A DNA stretch of 64,000 bases. Source: UMGS1696 sp964621165. GTDB taxonomy: Bacteria > Bacillota > Clostridia > Oscillospirales > CAG-272. The stretch lies in assembly GCA_964621165.1 (NCBI GenBank), contig CAZULC010000007.1:22552-86551 (forward strand). Direction: 5' to 3'. The translations under genes were made by a program, and so were the position numbers. This document shows positions 25,903 to 35,600 of the stretch, piece after piece. Each line of letters opens with the position of its first letter. Position 1 is the stretch's first letter. Below the pieces are notes generated by a model. It ran no database searches, was not told where the DNA came from, and was given only the letters and a program-made list of their open reading frames with translations.

Positions 25903-26697
25903 ATGAAGTTTTCAGCAGCCGGCGGATGGTGGGGAAGCGATTGGTATGACAGGGTTAAGCTTGCGGATAAGTACGGCTTTGACGGAATAGAACAGCTGTC
26001 GTGGCTTGGACTCGATTTGGAAAGGGCGAAAAAGGTTCTCGACTACACGGGAGTAATCTCCACAGCCGTAATCATGGAGTCGGAGAACGCTGACGTCATG
26101 CGGCTGATTTCAAATTCGCATGGCATGGTTTGGGAGGACTCCCGGGACGCGTTTGTTTCGGCTTTTCGTGAGACGGTGAAGGCGGCAAAGGCTCTCGGAG
26201 TGCCGAACATCATCGCTACTGTCGGAAACGAAAGGAAAGACACGGGACGTGACGAACAGATGGAAAACTGTGCGAAAACCCTGCGCGCTCTTTCCGACAT
26301 AGCCGAGGACGAAGGAATTACAATTGTAGTAGAACCTCTCAACGTAAAGGTTAACCATCCCGGGTATTTCCTCGTGACAACGGCCGATACGGTTAAGCTT
26401 CTCGGTGAGGTTGGAAGCACATGCTGCAAAATGCTGTTTGACATTTATCATCAGCAGGTGTCCGAAGGGGATGTTATCCGGAACATACGGGAAAACATCG
26501 GCTGGATCGGACATTTCCACATGGCGGACAATCCCGGAAGACTCGAACCCGGCTCAGGTGAACTGAACTACAAAAACATCCTTCGTGCAATCAGGGAAAC
26601 GAGCTACGACCGTTGGCTGGCTTTTGAATGCGGAAGCAGTCTCGGGGTTCGGGATCTGGTGCGTGAAATGCACGTTCTGATTGATGAGTTCAGATGA
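25903..26697 (+). CDS. hydroxypyruvate isomerase-like TIM-barrel protein
   Basis: A 264-residue sugar isomerase-fold enzyme. The core matches the Hyi family: IVVEPLNVKVNHPGYFL, MLFDIYHQQVSEGDVIRNIR, IGHFHMADNPGRLEPGSGEL and AFECGSS supply the Glu, Asp, His and Glu ligands. Family members interconvert hydroxypyruvate and tartronate semialdehyde or act on related keto-sugars; the exact substrate is inferred only. A purine-rich AAAGG site lies upstream. It is separate from the 305-residue isomerase at 11.4-12.4 kb and only distantly similar. Confidence 0.85.
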   Translation: MKFSAAGGWWGSDWYDRVKLADKYGFDGIEQLSWLGLDLERAKKVLDYTGVISTAVIMESENADVMRLISNSHGMVWEDSRDAFVSAFRETVKAAKALGVPNIIATVGNERKDTGRDEQMENCAKTLRALSDIAEDEGITIVVEPLNVKVNHPGYFLVTTADTVKLLGEVGSTCCKMLFDIYHQQVSEGDVIRNIRENIGWIGHFHMADNPGRLEPGSGELNYKNILRAIRETSYDRWLAFECGSSLGVRDLVREMHVLIDEFR

Positions 26698-26840
26698 CGG
26701 ACTCAGGCGTTGAGCCGAAGTTTCGCATGAAAACAATATGAAGCCGTGCTTGAAAAAGGCCGGCTATAGTATTTTTAGGGGAATCGGGTTCACAAAAAAT
26801 GCATACAATTGTAATTATGAGGTAACACATTAGCATTCTG

Positions 26841-28655
26841 ATGAGAAAAATATTAACAACAATTATCTTTTTTACCCTGGTATTTACGGCAGTGTTATCG
26901 GTATCAGCATCCGACCCTATTGATTACAGCGTTGAGAATTACAGAGAGGCATACACTGCTCTGTATGTGGCTGTTGCCAGTCAGAAGAAAACCGTGGATC
27001 TGACGGAAATGAACATAAAGCGAAGTGAAATCGGCGAGATTTACACCGACCTCTTGCGCACATGTCCCGAGTTTTTCTACCTCGACGAGAACATAAAGTA
27101 CTACTACGAACGCCGCGGTGGCGAAGAATACGCCACAGTTGTAACTCTCGCTTACACCATGACCGGAACCGAGCTTGAGGCGGCCCAGCTTGAATACGAG
27201 AGCGAGATTCAGTACATAGTTTCGCAGGTTGACGCAGATCTCAGCGACGCGGAAAAGGTTCTGTGGGTCCACGACTACATAGCGGCTTCCTTTGAATACG
27301 ACACCGATGAGGAAAACTACGACGTATACAGCCTGTTCAGGCAGAGGAAGGGCGTATGTCAGGCGTATGTGCTGGCCTATATCGCCGTGCTGCGGGAACT
27401 GGGTATCCGCTCGATTATGGTGGCTTCCGACGAGATGAACCACGCGTGGAACCTTGTGGAGATTGACGGCGAGTGGTACAATGTGGATTTAGTCTACGAC
27501 GACCCTCTTCCGGACAGAGTCGGACGCGTATCCCACGATAATTTCCTCCTGTCCGACAGCGACTTCGAGAAGACCCCGATACCGCATTACGGCTGGGTGA
27601 GCAAATATTCCTGCACTGACAACCGGTACAGAAACTCGTTCTGGAAAAACGTCAACTCGAGGATTACTTTTGTCAATGGGAAATGGTACTACATCGACGA
27701 CGCGGACTGCCTGCTTCTTGCGGCTCAGGTGGAATACAATCCAAAGCTTGAGGGCGCGTTTGACTTCGAAGCCGAGATAATTTATAACTTCAAGGACAAG
27801 TGGTACATCGACAGCCGTGAACTCAGTTACTGGATGGGAATCTACTCCGGAATATCGGACATTCTCGGCAATATTTTCTTCAACACGCCATATGCCGTCA
27901 TGACCTACAACACCGAATCCGGCAAGACTTCAGTCTACATGGAGGCTGACATAGGTGAGAGGATATTCGGAATCAACATATACAAAAATATGCTCGAATA
28001 CCTTGTGGCGGACTCCCCGAACTACGGCGCGAACAACCGGATAATGTATTTCAAAATCATGGACTATGTTGAAAACGGAAAAATCACGATATTTCCCTTC
28101 AAGGATGTGCCGAGGAGCAGAGAGTCATATTCGGCTATCCGATATGTGTACGACGCCGGCCTGTTTCAGGGAGTGTCGCGTGACCGTTTCGCGCCTGACT
28201 CAACTTTGACAAGAGCCATGTTTGTCACGGTCCTCGGGCGGCTCTGCGGAGTTGACGTAACCCAGTTCACCGGAGTCAGCTATACCGACGTCAGCGCGGG
28301 TCAGTGGTATTCGCCCTACATCGAATGGGCAAGCATTACAACCGTAGTCAACGGCATTGGCGGAGGGATGTTCGACCCGTTCGGTGAGATAACCCACGAG
28401 CAGATGTATAAAATTATTGCAAAATGCGGACAGCAGCTCAAGGTTCAGGCCGACGTGAAAGTCGAGGAGAGCGCGAAATACAGCGACGTCGATTACATTG
28501 CGGTATGGGCTGAGGACGGGTTCAGCTACTGCATAGAGAACGGACTGCTTCCTCTTGGCGATTCCGAGCAGAGTCTCAAGCCCAAACAGGCTGCAACAAG
28601 GGAAGAAGCTGCGGTGATTATCGCAAATTTCGCAAAGCTGCTTGGCGAGAGGTGA
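26841..28655 (+). CDS. secreted transglutaminase-like protein with SLH domains
   Basis: A 604-residue exported protein. Residues 1-23 are a signal peptide (cleavage near VSASD). Residues ~145-225 form a transglutaminase/protease-like core with the triad in GVCQAY (Cys), NHAWN (His) and YNVDLVYDDP (Asp). The middle ~200 residues are unassigned. About residues 420-600 carry two to three SLH modules (FKDVPRSRESYSAIRYVYD ... DVSAGQWYSPYIEWA), which hold proteins to pyruvylated wall polymers. Role: cleavage or cross-linking of surface peptides (inferred). The ribosome site is unusual: GAGG lies ~17 bases from ATG. Confidence 0.85.
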   Translation: MRKILTTIIFFTLVFTAVLSVSASDPIDYSVENYREAYTALYVAVASQKKTVDLTEMNIKRSEIGEIYTDLLRTCPEFFYLDENIKYYYERRGGEEYATVVTLAYTMTGTELEAAQLEYESEIQYIVSQVDADLSDAEKVLWVHDYIAASFEYDTDEENYDVYSLFRQRKGVCQAYVLAYIAVLRELGIRSIMVASDEMNHAWNLVEIDGEWYNVDLVYDDPLPDRVGRVSHDNFLLSDSDFEKTPIPHYGWVSKYSCTDNRYRNSFWKNVNSRITFVNGKWYYIDDADCLLLAAQVEYNPKLEGAFDFEAEIIYNFKDKWYIDSRELSYWMGIYSGISDILGNIFFNTPYAVMTYNTESGKTSVYMEADIGERIFGINIYKNMLEYLVADSPNYGANNRIMYFKIMDYVENGKITIFPFKDVPRSRESYSAIRYVYDAGLFQGVSRDRFAPDSTLTRAMFVTVLGRLCGVDVTQFTGVSYTDVSAGQWYSPYIEWASITTVVNGIGGGMFDPFGEITHEQMYKIIAKCGQQLKVQADVKVEESAKYSDVDYIAVWAEDGFSYCIENGLLPLGDSEQSLKPKQAATREEAAVIIANFAKLLGER

Positions 28656-28723
28656 GCCTGAAACAGCTTGATACGATATCCTGAGCCGGATTCAGGTTCG
28701 CTTCACAGATAATGGAGACAAAA

Positions 28724-29953
28724 TTGAGAAAGAATAAAATTATTGCTTTTGTTATGGCTGCGGCGGCGCTTCTTTCGTCCTGCGGGAAGGATAACGATCC
28801 TGCGGAAGCCGACGAGACTGAAACTCCTGCCAACATGTCGGACTATGAAGTTCACGACGACTACAAAAACATAACATACTCCGGTGAGCATGACGTGAGA
28901 GTGATGTTCGTCAACGTGGGAAAAGCAGACTCTATAATTATAGAAATAGACGGCAGACTGTTCATGATTGACACGGGAACAAGCGAGAGTGTGCCTTACA
29001 CCTATGCCGCCCTCGATTTGTTTGAGGAAGAGAGCATAACCGGCCTGTTCATCACCCACCCCGACCGGGACCACATCGGCGGCTACCCGTACATCCGGGA
29101 GAGAATGACGGTTGAGAACACCTATGCTCCCGCAATCTGCAAGGACATGTACGTAATAGACCGCGCCGCCACCGACGATAACCTGACAAAGCTGGAACCG
29201 GGGCAGGTAGTTGAAGCCGGAGACGGGGTGTGGTTTGAGGTTTTAGGTCCCATACGGTACAATCCCTTTGACGACAACGACAACTCCCTCGTTCTGAAGC
29301 TGGTGGTGAACGGGAAGTCGATGCTGTTCTGCGGAGACATGAAGGAGCAGGAGGAGAAAAACCTTCTCGACGCGGGATATGAGCTTGACTGCGACATCCT
29401 CAAGGTTGGATATCACGGAAGGGACGAGGCGAGCACGCCTGATTTTGTAGCCGCTGTATCCCCTGAGTATTCGGTGATTTCCACATCACGGGACGAGGAA
29501 AAAGACACGGCTGACGAAGCGGTTATCGGGCGGCTTGAAGAAGTCGGAAGTGAAGTTTTCGTCACGGATGAATATTCGCTGGGGATTATGATTACCGTAA
29601 CACCCGACGGAATTACCCTTGAAGACGTGACGTGCGGAGATGCAGAGTACGACAAAATAAAGCTCGACAAGGTTTCAAAGACGGACCAGACGGCAACGCT
29701 GATCAATGAAGGAAAGACGGACGCCGACATCTCCGGCTGGTGGATTACCTCTGACAGGGGCGGCGAAGTTTACCGTTTCCCAGAGGGTACTGTTGTTCCG
29801 GCTGGAGGAAAGCTGGTTCTTGTATGCCGTGGTTCGAACGCGCAGGGGGACTTAATCTGGGGCGAGAGCAAGGTCTGGCACGAGTCAAAGTCCGACATGG
29901 CTTCGCTGATTGACAACTTCGGGAACCTGATTGACACGAAAAAGAGTAAATGA
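28724..29953 (+). CDS. MBL-fold lipoprotein with lamin-tail domain
   Basis: A 409-residue exported lipoprotein. The lipobox is LLSSC near residue 24, followed by an acidic linker. Residues ~55-300 form a metallo-beta-lactamase fold of the ComEC/Rec2-associated type, with THPDRDHIGG as the HxxxDH metal site and GDM and YHGR as later ligands. Residues ~310-409 match the lamin-tail domain (DISGWWITSDRGGEVYRFP). The combination suggests a surface nuclease or phosphodiesterase. The start is probably TTG at 28724, because GGAG lies 6 bases before it; an ATG at 28712 has no ribosome site. Confidence 0.82.
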   Translation: MRKNKIIAFVMAAAALLSSCGKDNDPAEADETETPANMSDYEVHDDYKNITYSGEHDVRVMFVNVGKADSIIIEIDGRLFMIDTGTSESVPYTYAALDLFEEESITGLFITHPDRDHIGGYPYIRERMTVENTYAPAICKDMYVIDRAATDDNLTKLEPGQVVEAGDGVWFEVLGPIRYNPFDDNDNSLVLKLVVNGKSMLFCGDMKEQEEKNLLDAGYELDCDILKVGYHGRDEASTPDFVAAVSPEYSVISTSRDEEKDTADEAVIGRLEEVGSEVFVTDEYSLGIMITVTPDGITLEDVTCGDAEYDKIKLDKVSKTDQTATLINEGKTDADISGWWITSDRGGEVYRFPEGTVVPAGGKLVLVCRGSNAQGDLIWGESKVWHESKSDMASLIDNFGNLIDTKKSK

Positions 29954-30004
29954 ATGTTACGGCACCATCGCCCGATCAATTCAGAAGTGGTTGGTGTCGC
30001 ATTA

Positions 30005-30046
30005 GGCGGGGTCTGAAATTTTATGCGGATTCCCGCCGATTTTTTA
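30005..30046 (+). terminator. terminator after the MBL lipoprotein gene
   Basis: GGCGGG (30005-30010) pairs with CCCGCC (30032-30037), followed by GATTTTTT. Confidence 0.65.
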
Positions 30047-30059
30047 TGGATTATATTTC

Positions 30060-30089
30060 TTGACTTTGTTTGAGGGAATGTGCTATAAT
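30060..30089 (+). promoter_or_regulatory. sigma-A promoter of the MATE gene
   Basis: TTGACT (30060-30065), an 18-base gap and perfect TATAAT (30084-30089), 65 bases before the start. Confidence 0.65.
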
Positions 30090-30154
30090 AGGCGGTGGTT
30101 TTGACATGTTGATAATATATGGCTTAACTGATATAGGACAAGGTGAGGCTTGAT

Positions 30155-31558
30155 ATGGATAAAGATAGTACTATAAAAAAAGAAAAAAAGTCAAAGGACA
30201 GCGACATAACCATGGGGCATATGACCTCGAAGATTATACGGTTCATTATTCCTCTCATGCTGACCGGTATTTTGCAGCTGCTCTACAACATGGCGGACAG
30301 CGTGGTTGTGGGACGGTACGACGGAAAAAGCGCTCTTGCGGCAGTCAGCTCGGTGGGAGCCTTAATCAACCTGATAATAAACGTGTTCATGGGGCTGGCG
30401 GTTGGTGCATCGGTTGCGGTGGCTCACGATTACGGGGCTAAGGATTACGACGGGGTGAGCAAGACCGTACATTCGTCCTACCTCATCTCAATCGCTGGCG
30501 GAATCCTTGTGGGAGCATTCGGCATGGTGTTCTCACGTCAGTTTTTGATATGGATGTCAACCCCCGACGACGTTTTACCCCTGTCGACGGAGTATCTGCG
30601 GATTTATTTTGCCGGAACTCCCGCTAACATGGCGTACAACTTCGGAGCGTCGATTCTGCGCTCGGTGGGGGATACAAAGAGGCCGCTGTACTTTCTCTCG
30701 ATTTCGGGAATCGTCAACGTGATTCTCAACGTAATTTTAGTAAAGTACGTCGGAATGGGGGTTGCTGGAGTCGCATATGCCACTGTGATTTCTCAAGTGC
30801 TGTCCGCCGTGTTCGTCATTGTCTACATGATGCGCTCGGGGAGCTGTATTCACTTCGACTGGCGGAAGATGAGGATTCACGGGGACAAGTTCAAGAAAAT
30901 CCTTGTGGTCGGACTTCCTGCCGGATTCCAAGGGACCGTGTTCTCGCTGTCAAACGTGGTAATCCAGTCCTCGGTGAACTCCTTTGACTCGTCCCTAATT
31001 ATGGCCGGAAACGGAGCCGCCGCTGGACTTGAGGGGTTCACTTACACCGCGATGAACTCGGTATACCACGCGTCCCTTACGTTTGTAGGACAGAGCGTTG
31101 GCGCACGGCGGCTTGACCTCATCAACAAAATCATGGCGAGATGCCTTGTGACGGTTATCGTAATCGGGCTTGTGTTCGGACTCACGACCTACGCTTTTGC
31201 TGAGCCGCTTCTTGGTCTGTACCTGCCGAACGACCTCGACGCAATTCCATATGGAGTCACGCGAATGACCTACATTATCATCCCCTACTTTCTCTGCGGA
31301 ATGATGGACGTGATGTGCGGCGGTCAGCGGGGCATGGGAATGTCGGTAATCCCAATGGTGAACTCCCTTCTCGGCTCCTGCGCACTCAGAATCGTATGGA
31401 TTGCCACGGTTTTTGCCGCAAACCACACCCTGTTTGTGCTGTACATGTCCTACCCCATTTCGTGGGCAGTGACGTTCCTCGCTCATACGGCGTTCTACTT
31501 CGTGCGATTACATAAGCTGAAAAAGCAGGCACGGCTTTACGGGGACGCGGCGGCATAA
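30155..31558 (+). CDS. MATE-family efflux transporter
   Basis: A 467-residue polytopic protein with about 12 membrane helices arranged as two similar halves. IIPLMLTGILQLLYNMADSV and GLPAGFQGTVFSLSNVVIQS are the matching first helices of each half. MATE pumps export drugs or metabolites in exchange for Na+ or H+; no substrate can be assigned. ATG at 30155 has GGTGAGG 6 bases upstream, better than the GTG at 30143 inside that site. It has its own promoter. Confidence 0.93.
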   Translation: MDKDSTIKKEKKSKDSDITMGHMTSKIIRFIIPLMLTGILQLLYNMADSVVVGRYDGKSALAAVSSVGALINLIINVFMGLAVGASVAVAHDYGAKDYDGVSKTVHSSYLISIAGGILVGAFGMVFSRQFLIWMSTPDDVLPLSTEYLRIYFAGTPANMAYNFGASILRSVGDTKRPLYFLSISGIVNVILNVILVKYVGMGVAGVAYATVISQVLSAVFVIVYMMRSGSCIHFDWRKMRIHGDKFKKILVVGLPAGFQGTVFSLSNVVIQSSVNSFDSSLIMAGNGAAAGLEGFTYTAMNSVYHASLTFVGQSVGARRLDLINKIMARCLVTVIVIGLVFGLTTYAFAEPLLGLYLPNDLDAIPYGVTRMTYIIIPYFLCGMMDVMCGGQRGMGMSVIPMVNSLLGSCALRIVWIATVFAANHTLFVLYMSYPISWAVTFLAHTAFYFVRLHKLKKQARLYGDAAA

Positions 31559-31603
31559 ATATGTTCGGACTGTAAACAATTTACACGGTATTTAAGATAG
31601 CTG

Positions 31604-31632
31604 TTGCAATAAACGTCCGCATGTGATATAAT
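31604..31632 (+). promoter_or_regulatory. sigma-A promoter of the CmpB-type gene
   Basis: TTGCAA (31604-31609), a 17-base gap and perfect TATAAT (31627-31632), 33 bases before the GTG start. Confidence 0.65.
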
Positions 31633-31664
31633 TGCATCATCAAACTATATATACGAGGTTTACT

Positions 31665-32498
31665 GTGGGTTACAAGTTTTCTGATTTGCTTTCGTTTTTC
31701 TTCATTTACGCATTTGTTGGCTGGTGCTGTGAGGTGATTTTCGCCGCGTTCCAGCAGAAGAAGTTCGTCAACCGGGGATTTCTTTTGGGTCCCGTGTGTC
31801 CGGTGTACGGATTCGGAGTCGTGGCGGTGCTGGGTATGCTTGAGCCGTTGAAGTCCCAGCCCGTGTCGGTGTTCATTCTGTCAATGCTGGTCACGTCCGC
31901 TGTGGAGCTTTTGGTCGGGGTTATCGCGGAGAAGCTCATGCATGTGAAGCTGTGGGACTACGAGGGACTACCGGGGAATTTAGGGGGCTACATATGCCTG
32001 CCGTTTTCGCTGATGTGGGGCGCGGGGTGCATGATTGTGGTGTACCTTGCCCATCCCGTGATTTACAAAACCGTGTCCCTTATACCTGACTTGGTGAAGA
32101 TTATACTTCTGTCACTTTTCTCGGCGGCGATTGTCAGCGATACCGCGATTACCGTGTTCCATGCCCTCAAGATTCAGGCGAGAATGAAGGCGATCGACGA
32201 GCTGTCGACTGCTCTCCGTGACGTTTCAGACAGGATAGGAAGCCACCTGTCCGAGAGAACGCTGAAGCTCATGGAAAAGGCTGAGGAGTCGGAGAAGCTC
32301 CAGAAGAAGCGGGAAGAGCTGGCGGAAAAGCGGGATGAGATTGAAGCTAAGTATGAAGCTATTGTGGCGAAGCGGAATATCGTCCACGACCACTTATTCA
32401 ACGCGTTTGGCAACCTGAAAAAAGGAAAGTACGAGTCGGCTTACGCGAAGATTGCCGAAGCTAAGGTTCGGATTAAAGAGAATATAAAAAAGAAATAA
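31665..32498 (+). CDS. putative ABC-transporter type IV (CmpB/DUF1113) membrane protein
   Basis: A 277-residue membrane protein. Residues ~1-165 match the family called ABC_trans_CmpB, with about five helices and the diagnostic NRGFLLGPVCPVYGFG, KLWDYEGLPGNLGGYICLPF and SLMWG. Residues ~165-277 are a charged, probably coiled-coil cytoplasmic tail (EKLQKKREELAEKRDEIEAK). No ATPase partner is nearby, so a transport role is doubtful. The GTG start at 31665 has GAGG 6 bases upstream; a longer TTG start would overlap the promoter. Confidence 0.82.
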   Translation: MGYKFSDLLSFFFIYAFVGWCCEVIFAAFQQKKFVNRGFLLGPVCPVYGFGVVAVLGMLEPLKSQPVSVFILSMLVTSAVELLVGVIAEKLMHVKLWDYEGLPGNLGGYICLPFSLMWGAGCMIVVYLAHPVIYKTVSLIPDLVKIILLSLFSAAIVSDTAITVFHALKIQARMKAIDELSTALRDVSDRIGSHLSERTLKLMEKAEESEKLQKKREELAEKRDEIEAKYEAIVAKRNIVHDHLFNAFGNLKKGKYESAYAKIAEAKVRIKENIKKK

Positions 32499-32554
32499 GC
32501 ATAAAATTCCCCGCCTGACGATAAACTGAACGCATGACGGGAATGTTTATATAA

Positions 32555-32592
32555 AAAAGCAAGGTGTATTTCAACCCTGCTTCTTTTTTATT
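32555..32592. terminator. bidirectional terminator
   Basis: AAGCA.GGT and ACC.TGCTT (32557-32582) form a stem with one mismatch. Its forward side ends in CTTTTTTATTTT and its minus side in TTTTTTATAT, serving the two convergent genes. Confidence 0.7.
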
Positions 32593-32619
32593 TTATCCTA
32601 AGTTTACTTTTTGCCTGCT

Positions 32620-35600
32620 TCACGCCTTGAAAATCTCAAACATATTGATTCTGACTGTGGGGTCGCCGCCCTGCGTTGCTTTGGTGATGTAGAGACGGAA
32701 GTAACGTCCGGTTACGGGAGCGAAGGACTTGTATGTCACGTTCTCCTCGTTGCCCTTGACTTCATCCGCAACCTTCCACTCGTCGGCTTCGTTTGACTTG
32801 TACTCAATCTTAAAGTCGCTTGTGTTCCAACCGCGGGATTCGTGTACTCCGGCGTGCATGATGAAGTATTTGTCAACGGTTACTTCTCCTCCTGCGTCAA
32901 CCTCGAGCCAGCTGATGTTGTCCTGAGTTGCCACGCACCACTTGCTGTCCTCGTTTCCGTTGATGGCGTTGTCGGGGGTTTCTCTTTCGTTGAACGCACC
33001 GTTGGCTTTGCATGGCTTGTTCATGAGCACGCCTTCGCCTAACTTTTCAGCGATAACACGTGCGGTGACGTCGTGGTCGGGCATCTTTACTACAGCCTGA
33101 TTGCCGCACTCCACGGAAATGCAGTCGCAGTCCCACTTCTTGAAGACGTAGCCGTTTTCGTAGCAGCCTACGCTTACAAGAAGGAGCTTGCCCTCGGGGG
33201 CTTCAACGGTTTTCTGAATCTCGCCGTCTGCACTTACAATTGTGAGGGTGTGGGTGGGGTTGGTGTTCTTGTCGGCCACGTCGTAGAGGGGAGCGAGAGG
33301 TGATGCCTTGCCAGCTTCCTTTACGACTGTAGCGGCCATGACGAGAATGTCGCTGTCCTCGGGTAGAGTTACTTCCTTAGCACCCTTTATGTCGATAGCA
33401 TACTTGAAGAGGTAAGCGAAGAGGTAGAGTCTGTCGCCGTCCTTGTCGTGGGTGTGGGTGTAGTTTACGGCGATTTCGTCCCGCTTGATGAGGCAGGAGC
33501 GTCCGTTCACCAACTGCTCCCATGCGCCAACGTCCTCCTTGAAGTCCTGTACGGTGACCTCAACCGGCTTTCCGTCGACGGTAAAGGTTACAGTCTTGTC
33601 CCCGTGTGCGCTTGCGGCGAGGATGTAGAGTGTGTCGTAACCCTCAGGAAGCGTGATTTTCTGACCTGCGCATACTACGGCGTTTTCGGCAACAGCGGGG
33701 TTGAGCTTAAAGCTGATTCCACCTGCCTTTACGTTTTCCTCGTAGATTTCGGAGGGAATTGAGATTCCGTCAGCGAAGTCACGGGAGCCGCGGGTGGTGT
33801 TGGTTGTGGTCACGCGCTTGTTGCAGGGAAGTGTGATGATCTGCTGTTCGGACTTTACGAACTTCTTCTCGGGTTCGGCGAGGGTGAGGGCGAAGGTCTT
33901 GACTCCGTAGGGGGTCAGGGTGAAGGTGAGTGTGTCGTCCTTGTACTCAGCCGCGCTAATCTCGTCTTCGTAGCCGTTTGTCTCAACAGCGGAGGTGATT
34001 GCTGTCATGAACTTAAGAGAGCAGTTTTCGCTTCCCTTGCCGGAGGTTTCCTGTACTCTCACTATAATCCGCTCGCCCTTTTCTTCCTTCTTCACGGCGC
34101 GGACTATTACGTGCTCGTCGCTTATGGAGAGGAGGGAGATTGCCTTTGTCTCGCCGGTGTGCTTTGCTGTGGTGAAGGGAATCATGGGCTGGTTCAGCTC
34201 GGCGGCTTCCTTTGTCGTGCCGTCTCTGAATCCTTTATGTCCAGTGATTGAGTAGGTGAAGGTGTTGGGACCCATGTCCTGCCAATCCTGACCTGACTGG
34301 GGCATGAACGCTCCGAGAGGTGTGTGGATTAGGGTGAGTCTTAAGGTGTTGTCGTTCGGCTTATCCATGCCGTACTTGCAGTCGTTCAGTATGGACACGC
34401 CGTAGCTTCCGTCCTCAGCGGTGAGGTCAGCCCATTGGTGCGTGCAGTGCTGGTAGTAGGGGAAGGAGTCGGTGTTGCCGCTTTCGATTGCACCCAAGCC
34501 TAAGTCGAATACAGCCTTGGGGTTGGATACGCTCATGTGGAACGCGGCTCTCAGGTTGGACTTCTGCTGGTACCACTCAACGTAGTTTGCCACGTCAACT
34601 CGCTGACCGCCGTCCCAGAGGGAGATTGTCTGCGTGAAGGTGGAGCCTTCGTAGGTTCTTGTGACCTTCAGCGAGATTACAGCCGCGCCGTCGTCCACGA
34701 TTTCAAAGGACGCGTTGTCCTTCACGATTGCGGGTTCTTTCAGCGCGTCATCCCATACAAGCTCCCATGAGGGCCATGTTGTGCTGTTGTCGGGACCGAT
34801 TTCAAGCTGGGAAGGCGCGGAGAACAGCTCGGTATTTCCGTTTTGTTTGTCGATGATGCTTGCGATGTCGCCGTCGTTGTTCAGCGTAACCTTGTATCTC
34901 TGGTTCTCGAGTGACCTTGTGGTGACGGTGAGGCTTGACTTAAGCGTGCTGGGGGTCTCGCTTTCCTGAACGTCGAATACGGAGCAGCTTACAGGAGCGA
35001 CATTTGCCGAGAACTTAACGAAACACTTTCCGTCCACTGTTGAGAGCTGAGCCGGGACTTCATTGCCACGGTCATCAAACACGCGGACGTAGGGGGTTTT
35101 CACGTCGATTCCGGCGCATACAACGTCGTTTCTCTCGTAGGATACGGGGTTGTAAACCACAACGGGCGTGCCTTTTACGTTTGTGTCGAGAGCCGTAGTC
35201 ATGCCGCCCACAGCATTAGCAAGCTCGGACGCGAACATGTTCAGGGCTATAACGTAGTCGTTGTAGGTGAAAACGTACGCGGAAGCAATTGATGTTCCGG
35301 GCAGGTCGTCATGGAACTGGTGCCAGAGGAAGGTCTTCCATGCGGTCTCAAGTCTCTCAGCGGGGTATTCGTCAGCCCCAAGCCATGCGGAGACAACAGC
35401 GGCTCTTTCAGCGGAGTCGGCGAGAAGCTCGTTCTTGCGGTTCCATCTCTTGTTGATTGTGTGGGATGTGAGTGCGCCTGAGCCGTGGGGAATGAGAAGT
35501 TCTCCGTCGTATGCGGGCAGCCGGTCGATTTCTTCCTTCGTCAGCTCGTTGAAAATCTGGTCGGTGGAAGCGGCGATTACCTCGAACTTCTTGTCGGGTC

